NCBI GenBank assembly: GCA_033763995.1
Contig: JANRJL010000100.1
Location: forward strand, 1 to 35,129
Direction: 5' to 3'
DNA from: GCA-2737725 sp033763995
GTDB taxonomy: Bacteria > Pseudomonadota > Alphaproteobacteria > Rhodospirillales > Rhodospirillaceae
DNA: 35,129 nt
Both the position numbers and the translations under genes were made by a program. Positions 1-7,948 of this stretch are shown in pieces. Every line of letters starts with the position of its first letter. Position 1 is the first letter of the stretch. The notes beneath the pieces are model-generated. The model was not told the origin of the DNA. It ran no database searches and saw nothing but the letters and a program-made list of their open reading frames with translations.

Positions 1-157
1 GCGCCTCAAGATCGACGTAGGAAAAAAGCGATCCAGACCGTTCGTCCGATCCCCGCATCCGAACAACCTCCCGCAAAACAATGCGGAAAGTGAATCACGA
101 TCAACCCGGCACCGCCATAGACTTTTTCAACAGCCTGTTAGGTGTCTCCGCCGCGAA
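1..157. other. No gene recognised at left edge
   Basis: I see no convincing coding region here. The only notable string is a run ending in TTTTTCAACAGCCTG at about 122-137, which resembles ends of insertion-sequence-like repeats seen elsewhere, but no partner repeat or transposase is present, so I do not call an element. Confidence 0.4.
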
Positions 158-670
158 TCAGGGTTTTGCCGCTTCCGCGGCGGGCGGCATGAGCTTGAAG
201 CCCATCTGCTGCATCATGCCGAGCGCGTCGCCCGCACCCCAGCGCTCCACCACCTTGCCGCCCTTGAAGCGGTAGATGTCGATCCACTTGAAATTGAACG
301 ACTTGCCCGTGGGCGGCAGGCCGCCGAACAGCGGGCCGTCGTTGGTGCCCTCGACGGTCTGGTAGGCCACCAGCAGGTCGCCGCCGCAGACGATCAGGTC
401 GTTGGTCAGCTTCCGCTTGGGGAACGACTTGGCCATGTTGGTGACGAACGAGCGGATGGCCTCGGGCCCGCGCGCGCCGGGCGCGCCGTCGTGCGGCAAA
501 AAGTCGGCGGCGATGTAGTCCTCGATGCGGTCGAGCTTGCGGCCGTTGAAGACCTCGTCGAACAGGCCGATGTAGCGCGCCAGCATCGCCTCGTTGCCTT
601 GGCACTGCACTTCGCCCGCGTGCGCAGCCGGGGCCGTCAGCAGCAGGGCTGCGGCGAGCAGTTTTTTCAT
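158..670 (-). CDS. Exported SnoaL-like (NTF2-fold) protein, copy 2
   Basis: A 170-residue protein that starts MKKLLAAALLL with an Ala-rich signal peptide ending near AHA (about residue 18), so it is probably periplasmic. The body reads as a SnoaL/ester-cyclase-like NTF2-fold domain: an N-terminal helix (LARYIGLFDEVFNGRKLD), a YIAADFLPHD segment, a GPEAIRSFV helix and the late strands FKWIDIYRFKGGKVVERWG, which are the usual family ending. The ATG overlaps the TGA of the upstream paralogue by four bases (ATGA, 667-670), which argues for translational coupling and fixes the start. It is clearly paralogous to the upstream gene (same CQGNE start after the signal and same KVVERWG ending), so a tandem duplication followed by divergence is likely. 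Substrate and reaction are unknown; SnoaL-like proteins range from cyclases and isomerases to non-enzymatic binders. Confidence 0.8.
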   Translation of the reverse strand: MKKLLAAALLLTAPAAHAGEVQCQGNEAMLARYIGLFDEVFNGRKLDRIEDYIAADFLPHDGAPGARGPEAIRSFVTNMAKSFPKRKLTNDLIVCGGDLLVAYQTVEGTNDGPLFGGLPPTGKSFNFKWIDIYRFKGGKVVERWGAGDALGMMQQMGFKLMPPAAEAAKP

Positions 671-1203
671 GGCGTTTTCTCCACGCCCTTGGCCAGGGCC
701 TCGGCGAAGGGCAGCAGCAGCCCCAACTGGCTCAACATGCCGATGCCGTCGTTGTTGCCCCAGCGTTCCACCACCTTGCCGTCCTTGAAGCGGAAGATGT
801 CGGTGGCCGTGGTGCTGTAGGCCTTGCCCGTGGCCGGCAGGCCGAACATCGGGCCGGTCTGCGTGGCCGTGATGGTGACGCGCACGACCACCAGATCGGC
901 CGCGCACAGGATCAGGTCGTTGCGCAGCTTGCGGTCGGGCTGGCTTTTCTTCGAGTTGATCCACATCGGCTTCATGCTCTCGGCCGTGCGCTTGGTGGCG
1001 CCGCTGCCGCCCTGATCCGAGTTGTGGCTGATGAATTCGGGCGCGTAGAACTCCAGTACCCGGTCGGCGTCGCGCTGATGGAACAACACGTCGTCCATCT
1101 TGAGATACGTCTCGAGATTTTTCTCGTTGCCCTGGCAATGAATTTCCACGGCGGCCGCGGGCGCGGCGAACGCCACGGCGGCGACCAACAACGCAAAACG
1201 CAT
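667..1203 (-). CDS. Exported SnoaL-like (NTF2-fold) protein, copy 1
   Basis: A 178-residue protein with a signal peptide (MRFALLVAAVAFAAPAAA), then CQGNEKNLETYLKMDDVLFHQRDADRVLEFYAPEFISHN, typical of the SnoaL/ester-cyclase branch of the NTF2-like fold, ending with FRFKDGKVVERWGNNDG. Predicted periplasmic. It is the first of two tandem paralogues, the second starting inside its stop codon. It lies 68 bases downstream of cyoE on the same strand, so it may be read from the cyoE operon or from its own promoter in the gap. The ribosome-binding site GGGAGG sits about seven bases before the ATG and can pair with an upstream CCTCCC. The function cannot be deduced from sequence alone. Confidence 0.8.
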   Translation of the reverse strand: MRFALLVAAVAFAAPAAAVEIHCQGNEKNLETYLKMDDVLFHQRDADRVLEFYAPEFISHNSDQGGSGATKRTAESMKPMWINSKKSQPDRKLRNDLILCAADLVVVRVTITATQTGPMFGLPATGKAYSTTATDIFRFKDGKVVERWGNNDGIGMLSQLGLLLPFAEALAKGVEKTP

Positions 1204-1208
1204 GAAAC

Positions 1209-1229
1209 CCTCCCGATCAATGAGGGAGG
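1209..1229 (-). promoter_or_regulatory. Hairpin able to mask the SnoaL ribosome-binding site
   Basis: On the minus strand CCTCCC (1224-1229) and GGGAGG (1209-1214) are perfect complements separated by nine bases, and GGGAGG is the Shine-Dalgarno sequence of the gene starting at 1203. A short stem could therefore limit translation. The pairing is seen directly; a regulatory role is inference. Confidence 0.4.
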
Positions 1230-1271
1230 AAGTCTAGGCCGGGGGGGATCGGGAACGCCAGCGAGGGTTAG

Positions 1272-2165
1272 TTACGACAACCACTGCGCAAACGGCAACT
1301 CTGTGGTCCAGAGGTGCCGGTCGATGACGATGGCCAGGAACACGCCCGCCAGATACTGCATCGAGAACAGGAAGTTGCGCTTGGCCAGTTCGCGCGAGGG
1401 GTCCTGCACCAGCAGCCAGTTGAGCCACAGAAAGCGCAGGCCGAAGCCCAGCGCCAGCACGCCGTACACCGCACCCAGTTCGCCGAAGGTCCAGGGCAAG
1501 AGCGCGGAGATCACCAGCATCAGCGTGTTGCCGAAAATCCAGCGCGCGCAGGCGGCGTCGCCCTTCACCACCGGCAGCATCGGCACGCCGGCCTTGGCGT
1601 AATCGTCCTTGATCAGGATCGCCAGCGCCCAGAAGTGCGACGGCGTCCACAGGAACAGCGTGATCGCCATCAGCCACGGCAGCAGCCATTTGGTCGGGTC
1701 CACGGCCGCGGCCCCGGCGAGAATGGCGAAGCTGCCCGCAGCACCCCCGATGATGATGTTGGTCCAGTGCCGGCGCTTGAGCCAGATCGTGTAAACGATG
1801 CCATAGACGAAGGCGCCCAGCGCCAGATGCGTCGCGGCCAGCCAGTTGAACGCCAGCAGCGCGATGGCGCAGCCAGCCAGCACCAAGGCCCCGGCCAGCC
1901 ATAATGTGTGGGTCGGATCGCCCAGCGTGCCCGCCGCCAGGGGGCGGTTGGCGGTGCGCGGCATCAGCCGGTCGATGTCGCGGTCCCAGTACTGGTTGAA
2001 CACCGCCGAGCCGAAGGAGCCCAGCAGCATGGCGATGAACAGCACCGTCAGTTGCACCGCGTCGACATGCTCGGCCACGGCGGCATAGCCCGCCATCGCC
2101 GTGACGGCGATGAGAAAGCCGATGCGCGGCTTGCAAAGCTCAATGTAGCTCTTGAGGTGCATCAT
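1272..2165 (-). CDS. cyoE: Protoheme IX farnesyltransferase (heme O synthase)
   Basis: A 297-residue UbiA-superfamily prenyltransferase that transfers a farnesyl group to protoheme IX to make heme O, the precursor of heme A for the aa3 oxidase encoded next door. The Mg-diphosphate-binding motif NxxxDxxxD is visible as NQYWDRDID (residues 57-65), in FNQYWDRDIDRLMPRTANRP. The second Asp-rich region is covered by the DDYAKAGVPMLP segment. About eight or nine hydrophobic spans fit the family, and the length is normal. It is the downstream member of a minus-strand set with a heme-copper-oxidase-like gene and a DUF420 gene, 14 bases after the former. In many Alphaproteobacteria this gene (also called ctaB) lies inside the ctaC-D operon; here it has moved to the divergent operon. 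The start could be either of two adjacent ATGs (2165 or 2162). Confidence 0.95.
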   Translation of the reverse strand: MMHLKSYIELCKPRIGFLIAVTAMAGYAAVAEHVDAVQLTVLFIAMLLGSFGSAVFNQYWDRDIDRLMPRTANRPLAAGTLGDPTHTLWLAGALVLAGCAIALLAFNWLAATHLALGAFVYGIVYTIWLKRRHWTNIIIGGAAGSFAILAGAAAVDPTKWLLPWLMAITLFLWTPSHFWALAILIKDDYAKAGVPMLPVVKGDAACARWIFGNTLMLVISALLPWTFGELGAVYGVLALGFGLRFLWLNWLLVQDPSRELAKRNFLFSMQYLAGVFLAIVIDRHLWTTELPFAQWLS

Positions 2166-2179
2166 CAGGCCAAATTAAA

Positions 2180-3688
2180 CTAGGCGGAGGGGCGAATTCC
2201 TTGATCCAGCGCATCTTTTGCCGCCCCGGACAGGGTTGCGGTAACACCTTCCCGGCCGCGCGCCAACAGCAATTTGCCCGCGAGCACGACGAAAATCACC
2301 CCGCCGACCACGGCGATCAGCCCGCCCACGCCCATCACCGACAGCGAGGCGATTTTTTGCCAACTGTCGAGGCCTTGGCCGGCACCGGCGGTCTTGCGGG
2401 CGACACCCATGGCACCGGCGACGTAGAGCGACGCCGAGTGCAGAAACTGGCCGGTGCCCAGCAGCACGTACATCCACGCGCGCAGCCGGCGCCGCTCCGT
2501 GCGCAGGCCCAACAGCGGCAGGAACAACGCGAAATACAGCGCCATGAAGGTCAGCGTCACGGCGATGAGCACGGCATGATAATGGCCCGGGGTGCGCGTG
2601 TCCGAGGAGCTTTCGAAGAAGCCGATGATGCCGCCGAAGCCGAACAACGCCAACGCCACGACGACGCCCGTCAACTCCGGCGCGCCCTCGGCGATGCAGC
2701 CGCGGCGGCGGAACAGCAGCGCCATCAAGCCCAACAGCACGACGGCGGTGGGCAGCGGCAGCACGTACCAATAGAGATCGGTGAACATCAGCCGCTGCGC
2801 CGGATCGCCGGCGTCATGCGTCATGTAGAGCAGCGGGCCCATGGCCGCGCCCGCCACCATCAGCAGCATCATGGCGTTGAACAGGCGCGGGCCCACCGGC
2901 GTCTCGCCCAGCGTGATCCGCGTGAGCAGGTACAGCGCGCACAGCATCAGCGCGGTGTTGGTGAACTGCAGCACGTGGCCGCCGCCCCACAGCACAAAGT
3001 CGTTGAGCGTTTCGATGTCCATGTCGCCGGGGCGCACGGCCCACGCGATGGCGATGCAGACCAGCGCGATCAGGTAAATCACGCCCGCCGCCGCGACGCC
3101 CATGGTCAAGGGTTCGATGTCGCGCTGCGCGCGCACGATCGCCAGCAGACGCACGACGGGCAGCGCCAAGCTCACGGCCAGCAGCGTGAGCCCGGCGTAA
3201 TAGAGCGGGTGCACCAAGACCGGGATGTAATTGTTGGGCGAGGGTGCGCCCAAATCGCCCAGCACCGGGATCAGCAACAGCAAAAGACTGAGCGCCGCGC
3301 CGTAAAGCCCGGTGCGCCCGCACAGAATCCCCGCGCCGTTCAATTCGCCGCGGCCCGGCCCGAGCGCCTGCGCCGTCACCAGCACCGTCAACGCGCCGTG
3401 CACGCCCATGTACCAAATGACGAAGGCGAAGGTGACGTGCGCCACCAGGCCTTTCTCGAAAAACGACTGGCTGGACCACGGCAGCACGTTCTCGGCGCCC
3501 GGCACGCGCAACAACGCGATCAGCAACGCGAGCAGCCCGGCGATGCCGAGCGCCGCCAAGGGCAGCGCCACCCAGCCGAAGAGTTCGTGCCGGAAGTGCG
3601 GCGTGAGCACGCCGGCGAAACGGCCGTCGACCGCGACGTCCAGTCGCGGCTCGGCGCAGCGCTCAGTGCTCTCGACGTCATCGATCAT
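2180..3688 (-). CDS. Divergent heme-copper-oxidase subunit I-like membrane protein
   Basis: A 502-residue, about 12-helix integral membrane protein whose spans line up with the heme-copper oxidase/NO reductase subunit I fold. Histidines fall at the fold's landmark places: H84 in helix 2 (AHVTFAFVIW, low-spin heme), H238 in helix 6 (GGGHVLQFTN, CuB region) and H369/H371 in helix 10 (GHYHAVL, the two heme ligands). The His-His pair expected near helix 7 for CuB is not seen; only a single H291 (MTHDAGDP) lies there, and there is no HPEVY cross-link motif. It is usually annotated loosely as a cbb3-type subunit I. No subunit II or cytochrome c subunit accompanies it; its neighbours are a DUF420 protein and cyoE. 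ATG 3688 was chosen because GGAA lies about six bases upstream; 3700 and farther starts are possible. Whether it reduces O2 or NO, or acts in heme handling, is unknown. Confidence 0.72.
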   Translation of the reverse strand: MIDDVESTERCAEPRLDVAVDGRFAGVLTPHFRHELFGWVALPLAALGIAGLLALLIALLRVPGAENVLPWSSQSFFEKGLVAHVTFAFVIWYMGVHGALTVLVTAQALGPGRGELNGAGILCGRTGLYGAALSLLLLLIPVLGDLGAPSPNNYIPVLVHPLYYAGLTLLAVSLALPVVRLLAIVRAQRDIEPLTMGVAAAGVIYLIALVCIAIAWAVRPGDMDIETLNDFVLWGGGHVLQFTNTALMLCALYLLTRITLGETPVGPRLFNAMMLLMVAGAAMGPLLYMTHDAGDPAQRLMFTDLYWYVLPLPTAVVLLGLMALLFRRRGCIAEGAPELTGVVVALALFGFGGIIGFFESSSDTRTPGHYHAVLIAVTLTFMALYFALFLPLLGLRTERRRLRAWMYVLLGTGQFLHSASLYVAGAMGVARKTAGAGQGLDSWQKIASLSVMGVGGLIAVVGGVIFVVLAGKLLLARGREGVTATLSGAAKDALDQGIRPSA

Positions 3689-3741
3689 GGCGTGTTCCAT
3701 CCCCTCGCGATTTATCCCCTCGCGCGTCGATCCGCGCCCGT

Positions 3742-4206
3742 TCAGGCCGGCGCCGGATAGACATGGTAAAGAATGACATAGATGGCCACGCCGGTCACGG
3801 TGACATAGAGCCACACCGGCAACGTCCAGCGGGCGACGGCGCGGTGACGCAGGAAGGCGGTGGCGGAGTGCAAGTCGCCGGTCTCGCGCCAGGCCTTGAG
3901 CGCGCGCCACAATGTCATCAGCACCAGGGGTGTGGCCGCCGTGGCCAGCACGACGTGGCTCGCGAGCATGATGAAATAGGCCGGGCGCGTCCAGCCGGTG
4001 CCGGGAAACACGAAGATCGGCGCGGTGAAGTGATAGACGAGATAGCTGACGAGAAAAATCGCCGACACCACGGCCGCCGCCAGCATGACCTTACGATGCC
4101 ATTCACGCCGGCCGGTGCGGATCATCGCAAAACCGATCAGCAGCAATACCGTCGAGAGCGCGTTCAATGCGGCGTTGACGTGGGGCAGGATCGTGGCGGT
4201 GGTCAT
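3742..4206 (-). CDS. DUF420 family membrane protein
   Basis: A 154-residue protein with four predicted membrane helices and conserved histidines (HVNAALNALST at the N terminus, WHRKVML, YHFTAP, ASHVVLA, LRHRAVARWTLPVWLYVTVTGVAIYVILYH). This pattern is that of DUF420, the family of Bacillus YozB and staphylococcal CtaM, the latter needed for aa3-type oxidase activity. It sits between a small single-helix protein and the oxidase-like gene, divergent from the ctaCDGE operon, which supports a role in oxidase maturation. Family assignment rests on the pattern of helices and histidines; the exact step is not established here. Confidence 0.82.
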   Translation of the reverse strand: MTTATILPHVNAALNALSTVLLLIGFAMIRTGRREWHRKVMLAAAVVSAIFLVSYLVYHFTAPIFVFPGTGWTRPAYFIMLASHVVLATAATPLVLMTLWRALKAWRETGDLHSATAFLRHRAVARWTLPVWLYVTVTGVAIYVILYHVYPAPA

Positions 4207-4231
4207 GGCGGCGCGCGGAACCTGGACGGCC

Positions 4232-4360
4232 TCACGGCCCCATCATCGCCGTCTTGACGATGATGCTGACGTACATGAACAGCGCCACGCCGCCGAGCAC
4301 GATGCCGACCATCGTCAGCCGTCTGCGGTCTTGGGGAGTGCGAGGAGTTTGCTCGGGCAC
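4232..4360 (-). CDS. Small single-span membrane protein, CoxF/oxidase-assembly-like
   Basis: A 42-residue protein starting at GTG 4358-4360 with an upstream AGAGG (VPEQTPRTPQDRRRLTMVGIV). It has a basic N-terminal part (DRRRL) and a single membrane helix (MVGIVLGGVALFMYVSIIVK) ending in a short tail, giving an N-in topology. Tiny proteins of this layout, called CoxF or cytochrome oxidase small assembly protein, commonly accompany ctaG in alphaproteobacterial oxidase operons. Here it is the first gene of the divergent operon, 25 bases upstream of the DUF420 gene. An upstream in-frame ATG would add a Pro/Arg-rich extension I consider non-coding. Assignment is by size, layout and context only. 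Confidence 0.55.
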   Translation of the reverse strand: MPEQTPRTPQDRRRLTMVGIVLGGVALFMYVSIIVKTAMMGP

Positions 4361-4774
4361 GGGCGGCCTCTCGGAAAATATCGGGGACTGGTCCGGGCCG
4401 TGTCTAACCCATGCGCCGCGCCCTGGAAATAGCGGGCCGGGAAATAGCGCCGCGCGTGCGCGACTCCGAGGCGATGACCCCGGCCGAAAACGGGGCATTT
4501 GGAAATTAAGAGTTAGTCGCAGCCGCGCGTTTCGAGGGGCGCCGCCGCTTTACCGCAGGACGGTCGTAGAGTAGGTTTGCGGGCTTGCAAAAGGTTCGAT
4601 TGCCCCCCGGGGAAATGGCGTGGAAATGGCGTGGAAATGGGGCCGTCGAATGGGGTGCAGAAAATTGAAATACATGAAAAAATCAGTTGAACGGGCCTGC
4701 CCCGCCGCTTAAACGGGGTCGCGTCCGCCGTTCGGCGATTGGGGTTCAACGACGTCCTGAAATGGAGACCTTCT
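4361..4774. promoter_or_regulatory. Divergent spacer between two oxidase operons with GGAAATRGCG repeats
   Basis: The 414-base gap holds no gene I believe in. GGAAATAGCG occurs at 4425-4434 and 4440-4449 (15 bases apart), and GGAAATGGCG at 4611-4620 and 4622-4631 followed by a partial copy at 4633-4642 (11 bases apart, one helical turn). Such phased copies are what a regulator-binding region can look like. Promoters for both directions must lie here, but I cannot place -35/-10 boxes confidently. Confidence 0.5.
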
Positions 4775-5614
4775 GTGACTGCTAGGATATTGGGCTTCCT
4801 CTCTCTCGTTTCAAGCACGCTGTTGGCCTGGGCGGCTGCCGCCCAACAAGACATGCCGACACCGTCGTTCCCCAAGGAGTGGCAGCTCAACCTGCAGACC
4901 CCGGTCACCCCGGTGGCCCGCATGATCTACGATTTCCACACCGAATTGCTGTGGATCACCACCGCCATCTCGGTGTTCGTGCTCATCCTGCTGCTGATCT
5001 GCATTTTCCGCTTCAACGAGAAGGCCAATCCGGTTCCGTCCAAGACCGCGCACAACACCACCATCGAAATCGTCTGGACGGTCGTGCCGATCATCATCCT
5101 GGCGGCCATCGCCTTCCCGTCCTACCGCCTGCTGTTCTTCATGGACCGCACGACCGAGGCCGAGATGACCATCAAGGTCATCGGCAATCAGTGGTTCTGG
5201 AGCTACGAGTACCCCGACCAGGAAATTTCCTTCGACTCCCTCGCCCTGCCCGACGACCAAATCGACGCCTCCAAGGGTCAGCATCGCTTGTTCGAGGTCG
5301 ACAAGCACGTCGTGCTGCCGGTCGACACCACCATCCGCGTGCTGTTCACCGCCAACGACGTGCTGCATGCCTGGACGATTCCCGCCTTCGGCGTGAAGCT
5401 CGACAACATGCCTGGGCGCATCAACGAGACGTGGATGAAGGTCGAGCAGGAAGGCCGCTATTACGGCCAGTGCTCCGAACTGTGCGGGGTCGATCACTCC
5501 TACATGCCCATCGTCGTGGACATCGTCAGCAAGGAAAAATTCCAAGAGTGGGTCGAGAAGGAAAAGCAGGCCGCGCAAACGCCGGCCGCCACGCAACTCG
5601 CCCTCGCCCGCTAG
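4775..5614 (+). CDS. ctaC: Cytochrome c oxidase subunit II (aa3 type)
   Basis: A 279-residue CuA-bearing subunit of the proton-pumping aa3 cytochrome c oxidase. The GTG at 4775 is preferred: GGAG lies seven bases before it, and it leaves a signal peptide (LGFLSLVSSTLLAWAAAAQQ). Two membrane helices follow (about residues 60-78 and 98-122), then the cupredoxin domain on the outer face. The CuA ligands are H198, C233, E235 (backbone), C237, H241 and M244, in CSELCGVDHSYM. The aromatic NQWFWSYEYPD stretch (138-148) is the usual electron-entry region from cytochrome c. It is the first gene of ctaC-ctaD-ctaG-ctaE, 30 bases ahead of ctaD. The length is typical and all key residues are present. Confidence 0.96.
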   Translation: MTARILGFLSLVSSTLLAWAAAAQQDMPTPSFPKEWQLNLQTPVTPVARMIYDFHTELLWITTAISVFVLILLLICIFRFNEKANPVPSKTAHNTTIEIVWTVVPIIILAAIAFPSYRLLFFMDRTTEAEMTIKVIGNQWFWSYEYPDQEISFDSLALPDDQIDASKGQHRLFEVDKHVVLPVDTTIRVLFTANDVLHAWTIPAFGVKLDNMPGRINETWMKVEQEGRYYGQCSELCGVDHSYMPIVVDIVSKEKFQEWVEKEKQAAQTPAATQLALAR

Positions 5615-5644
5615 CAAAAACGTCGCGATATTGGAGAACATCAG

Positions 5645-7270
5645 ATGAGTGCAGCCTCCCACGCCCACGCGGATCATCATCACGGCGATCATCACCCGAC
5701 GGGCATCACCCGTTGGCTGTATTCCACCAACCACAAGGACATCGGCACGATGTACCTGGTGTTCGCGGTGGTCTCGTCGCTGGTGGGCGGCGCCTTCTCG
5801 ATGATCATCCGCATGGAACTGCAGGACCCCGGCCTGCAATGGGTGACCGACAAGCAGTTCTACAACGTGCTGGTCACGGCTCATGCCCTGCTGATGGTGT
5901 TCTTCGTGGTCATGCCCGCGTTGATCGGCGGGTTCGGCAACTGGATGATGCCGATGATGATCGGCGCGCCCGACATGGCCTTCCCGCGCATGAACAACAT
6001 TTCCTTCTGGCTGATGCCCCCGGCGCTGATCCTGCTGGTGCTGTCGATGGTGGCGGGCCAAGGGGCCGGCACCGGCTGGACGCTGTATCCGCCGCTATCG
6101 AGCCTCGCCGGGCAACCGGATATGAGCGTGGATTTCGCCATTCTGGCGCTGCACTTGGCGGGCGCCTCGTCGATTTTGGGGGCCACCAACTTCATCACCA
6201 CCATCCTCAACATGCGCGCGCCCGGCATGACCTTCCACAAGATGCCGCTGTTCGTGTGGGCGACGCTGATCACCGCCATTCTGCTGCTGCTGGCCATTCC
6301 CGTGCTGGCCGGCGCGCTGACCATGCTGCTGACCGACCGCAACTTCGGCACCACGTTCTTCGATCCGCGCGGCGGCGGCGACCCGTTGCTGTGGCAGCAT
6401 CTGTTCTGGTTCTTCGGCCACCCCGAAGTGTACATCATGATCTTGCCGGCCTTCGGCATCGTCAGTCACGTGGTCTCGACCTTCTCGCGCAAGCCGGTGT
6501 TCGGCTATCTCGGCATGGCCTACGCCATGGCGAGCATCGGCGTGGTCGGTTTCGTTGTTTGGGCGCACCACATGTACACGGTCGGCATGGGCGTGAACTA
6601 CCGCGCCTATTTCATCGCCGTGACCATGGCCATCGCCGTGCCCACGGGCGTGAAGATCTTCAGTTGGATCGCCACCATGTGGGGCGGCTCGATCCAGTTC
6701 CGCGTGCCGATGCTATGGGCGATCGGCTTCATCTTCCTGTTCACCGTCGGCGGAGTCACCGGCGTGGTGCTGGCCAACGCCGGCATGGATATCGCGCTGC
6801 ACGACACCTACTACGTGGTCGCGCATTTCCACTACGTGCTGTCGCTGGGCGCGGTGTTCGCGATCTTCTGCGGCTACTACTACTGGGTCGACAAGATGAC
6901 CGGCAGCCCCTTCCCCGAGTGGGCGGGCAAGCTGCACTTCTGGACGACCTTCATCGGCGTCAACCTGACGTTCTTCCCGCAGCACTTCCTGGGCTTGGCG
7001 GGCATGCCGCGCCGCTACATCGACTATCCGGAAGTGTTCGCCGGTTGGAACTACGTCTCGTCCATCGGCGCCTATATCTCGGGTGCGTCGACGGTGTTCT
7101 TCCTGGTCATGGCGGCGATGAACCTGTTCTCGAAGACCAAGTCGGCGGCCAATCCGTGGGGCGAAGGGGCCACCACGTTGGAGTGGACCGTGCCCTCGCC
7201 GGCGCCGTTCCACACCTTCGAGGAACAGCCCAAGTTCAACGCCGCCGGCAAGCTGCAGCCGGCCGAGTAA
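5645..7270 (+). CDS. ctaD: Cytochrome c oxidase subunit I (aa3 type)
   Basis: A 541-residue catalytic subunit with 12 membrane helices that reduces O2 at the heme a3-CuB centre and pumps protons. Ligands seen: H80 (TAHALLM, heme a), H259 with cross-linked Y263 (HPEVY), H308 and H309 (AHHMYT, CuB), H394 (heme a3) and H396 (heme a) in HFHYV. E261 of HPEVY marks an A-type, D-channel enzyme. An unusual feature is the His-rich N-terminal tail (HAHADHHHGDHH, residues 6-17) before the conserved WLYSTNHKDIGTMY segment. It lies between ctaC and ctaG and needs heme A made from the CyoE product; ctaA is not in the window. Confidence 0.97.
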   Translation: MSAASHAHADHHHGDHHPTGITRWLYSTNHKDIGTMYLVFAVVSSLVGGAFSMIIRMELQDPGLQWVTDKQFYNVLVTAHALLMVFFVVMPALIGGFGNWMMPMMIGAPDMAFPRMNNISFWLMPPALILLVLSMVAGQGAGTGWTLYPPLSSLAGQPDMSVDFAILALHLAGASSILGATNFITTILNMRAPGMTFHKMPLFVWATLITAILLLLAIPVLAGALTMLLTDRNFGTTFFDPRGGGDPLLWQHLFWFFGHPEVYIMILPAFGIVSHVVSTFSRKPVFGYLGMAYAMASIGVVGFVVWAHHMYTVGMGVNYRAYFIAVTMAIAVPTGVKIFSWIATMWGGSIQFRVPMLWAIGFIFLFTVGGVTGVVLANAGMDIALHDTYYVVAHFHYVLSLGAVFAIFCGYYYWVDKMTGSPFPEWAGKLHFWTTFIGVNLTFFPQHFLGLAGMPRRYIDYPEVFAGWNYVSSIGAYISGASTVFFLVMAAMNLFSKTKSAANPWGEGATTLEWTVPSPAPFHTFEEQPKFNAAGKLQPAE

Positions 7271-7289
7271 TCGGCCGACAGGACGGGCC

Positions 7290-7307
7290 ATGAGCGAACG
7301 GCAATGA
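7290..7307 (+). other. Five-codon leader reading frame duplicating the ctaG start
   Basis: ATGAGCGAACG occurs twice, at 7290-7300 and 7304-7314. The first copy opens a five-codon frame (M-S-E-R-Q-stop) whose TGA overlaps the ctaG ATG (7304-7306). AGGAC lies upstream of the first ATG. It is either a duplicated start or a translated minigene that hands ribosomes to ctaG; the duplication itself is plain. Confidence 0.4.
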
Positions 7308-7924
7308 GCGAACGCAACCTCAAATCCAGGAATGCCCGCACCGCCGCGATTTCGCTGACGGTGGTGGCGGGCATGGTGGGTTTGGCGTTCGCCTCGGCGC
7401 CGCTTTATCGCCTGGTGTGCCGCGCGCTGGGCGTCGACGGCACGCCGCAAATCGCCACCGCCGCGCCCGACCGCATCGTCGACCTGCCGGTGACGATCCG
7501 CTTCGACGCCAACACCGACAAGGACCTGCCCTGGGAATTCACGCCCAATCAAAAGCAGGTCACGCTCAAGATGGGCGAGACGACGACCGTCACCTATCAC
7601 GCCAGGAACGTGAGCGATGAGCCGACCACCGGCATCGCCACCTTCAACGTGACGCCCGAGAAGGCCGGTCCGTATTTCAACAAGATTCAGTGCTTCTGCT
7701 TCAACCTGCAGACCTTGCAGCCCGGCGAGACCGCCGAGATGCCGGTGACGCTGTTCGTCGATGCCGCCATGCTGGACGACGCGACCACCGCGGACCTTCG
7801 CACCATCACGTTGTCCTACACGTTCTTCAAGGCCGACGACGGCCTGCTGCCGGAGAAAGCCGAACAAGTGCTGGGCCAGGCCCCCGCCGCCGTGATCGCC
7901 GAGACGCTGCCGAAAACGAATTGA
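7304..7924 (+). CDS. ctaG: Cytochrome c oxidase assembly protein CtaG (Cox11 family)
   Basis: A 206-residue copper chaperone that delivers copper to the CuB site of subunit I. One N-terminal membrane anchor (about residues 12-33, AISLTVVAGMVGLAFASAPLY) is followed by the beta-rich periplasmic Cox11 domain. The copper-binding CFCF motif is at C130/C132 (NKIQCFCFNLQTLQPGE), and the AFASAPLYRLVC segment with C39 near the anchor is also family-typical. The gene sits between ctaD and ctaE, the normal alphaproteobacterial position. An identical start-like sequence 14 bases upstream precedes the chosen ATG. Length is normal. Confidence 0.95.
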   Translation: MSERNLKSRNARTAAISLTVVAGMVGLAFASAPLYRLVCRALGVDGTPQIATAAPDRIVDLPVTIRFDANTDKDLPWEFTPNQKQVTLKMGETTTVTYHARNVSDEPTTGIATFNVTPEKAGPYFNKIQCFCFNLQTLQPGETAEMPVTLFVDAAMLDDATTADLRTITLSYTFFKADDGLLPEKAEQVLGQAPAAVIAETLPKTN

Positions 7925-7948
7925 GTCGAGACAAAAGAAAGGTTCCAG

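Noticed and set aside
119..141. A TTTTTCAACAGCCTG string resembling an insertion-sequence end.
   Set aside because: No second end, target duplication or transposase can be seen; kept only as a note on the left edge.
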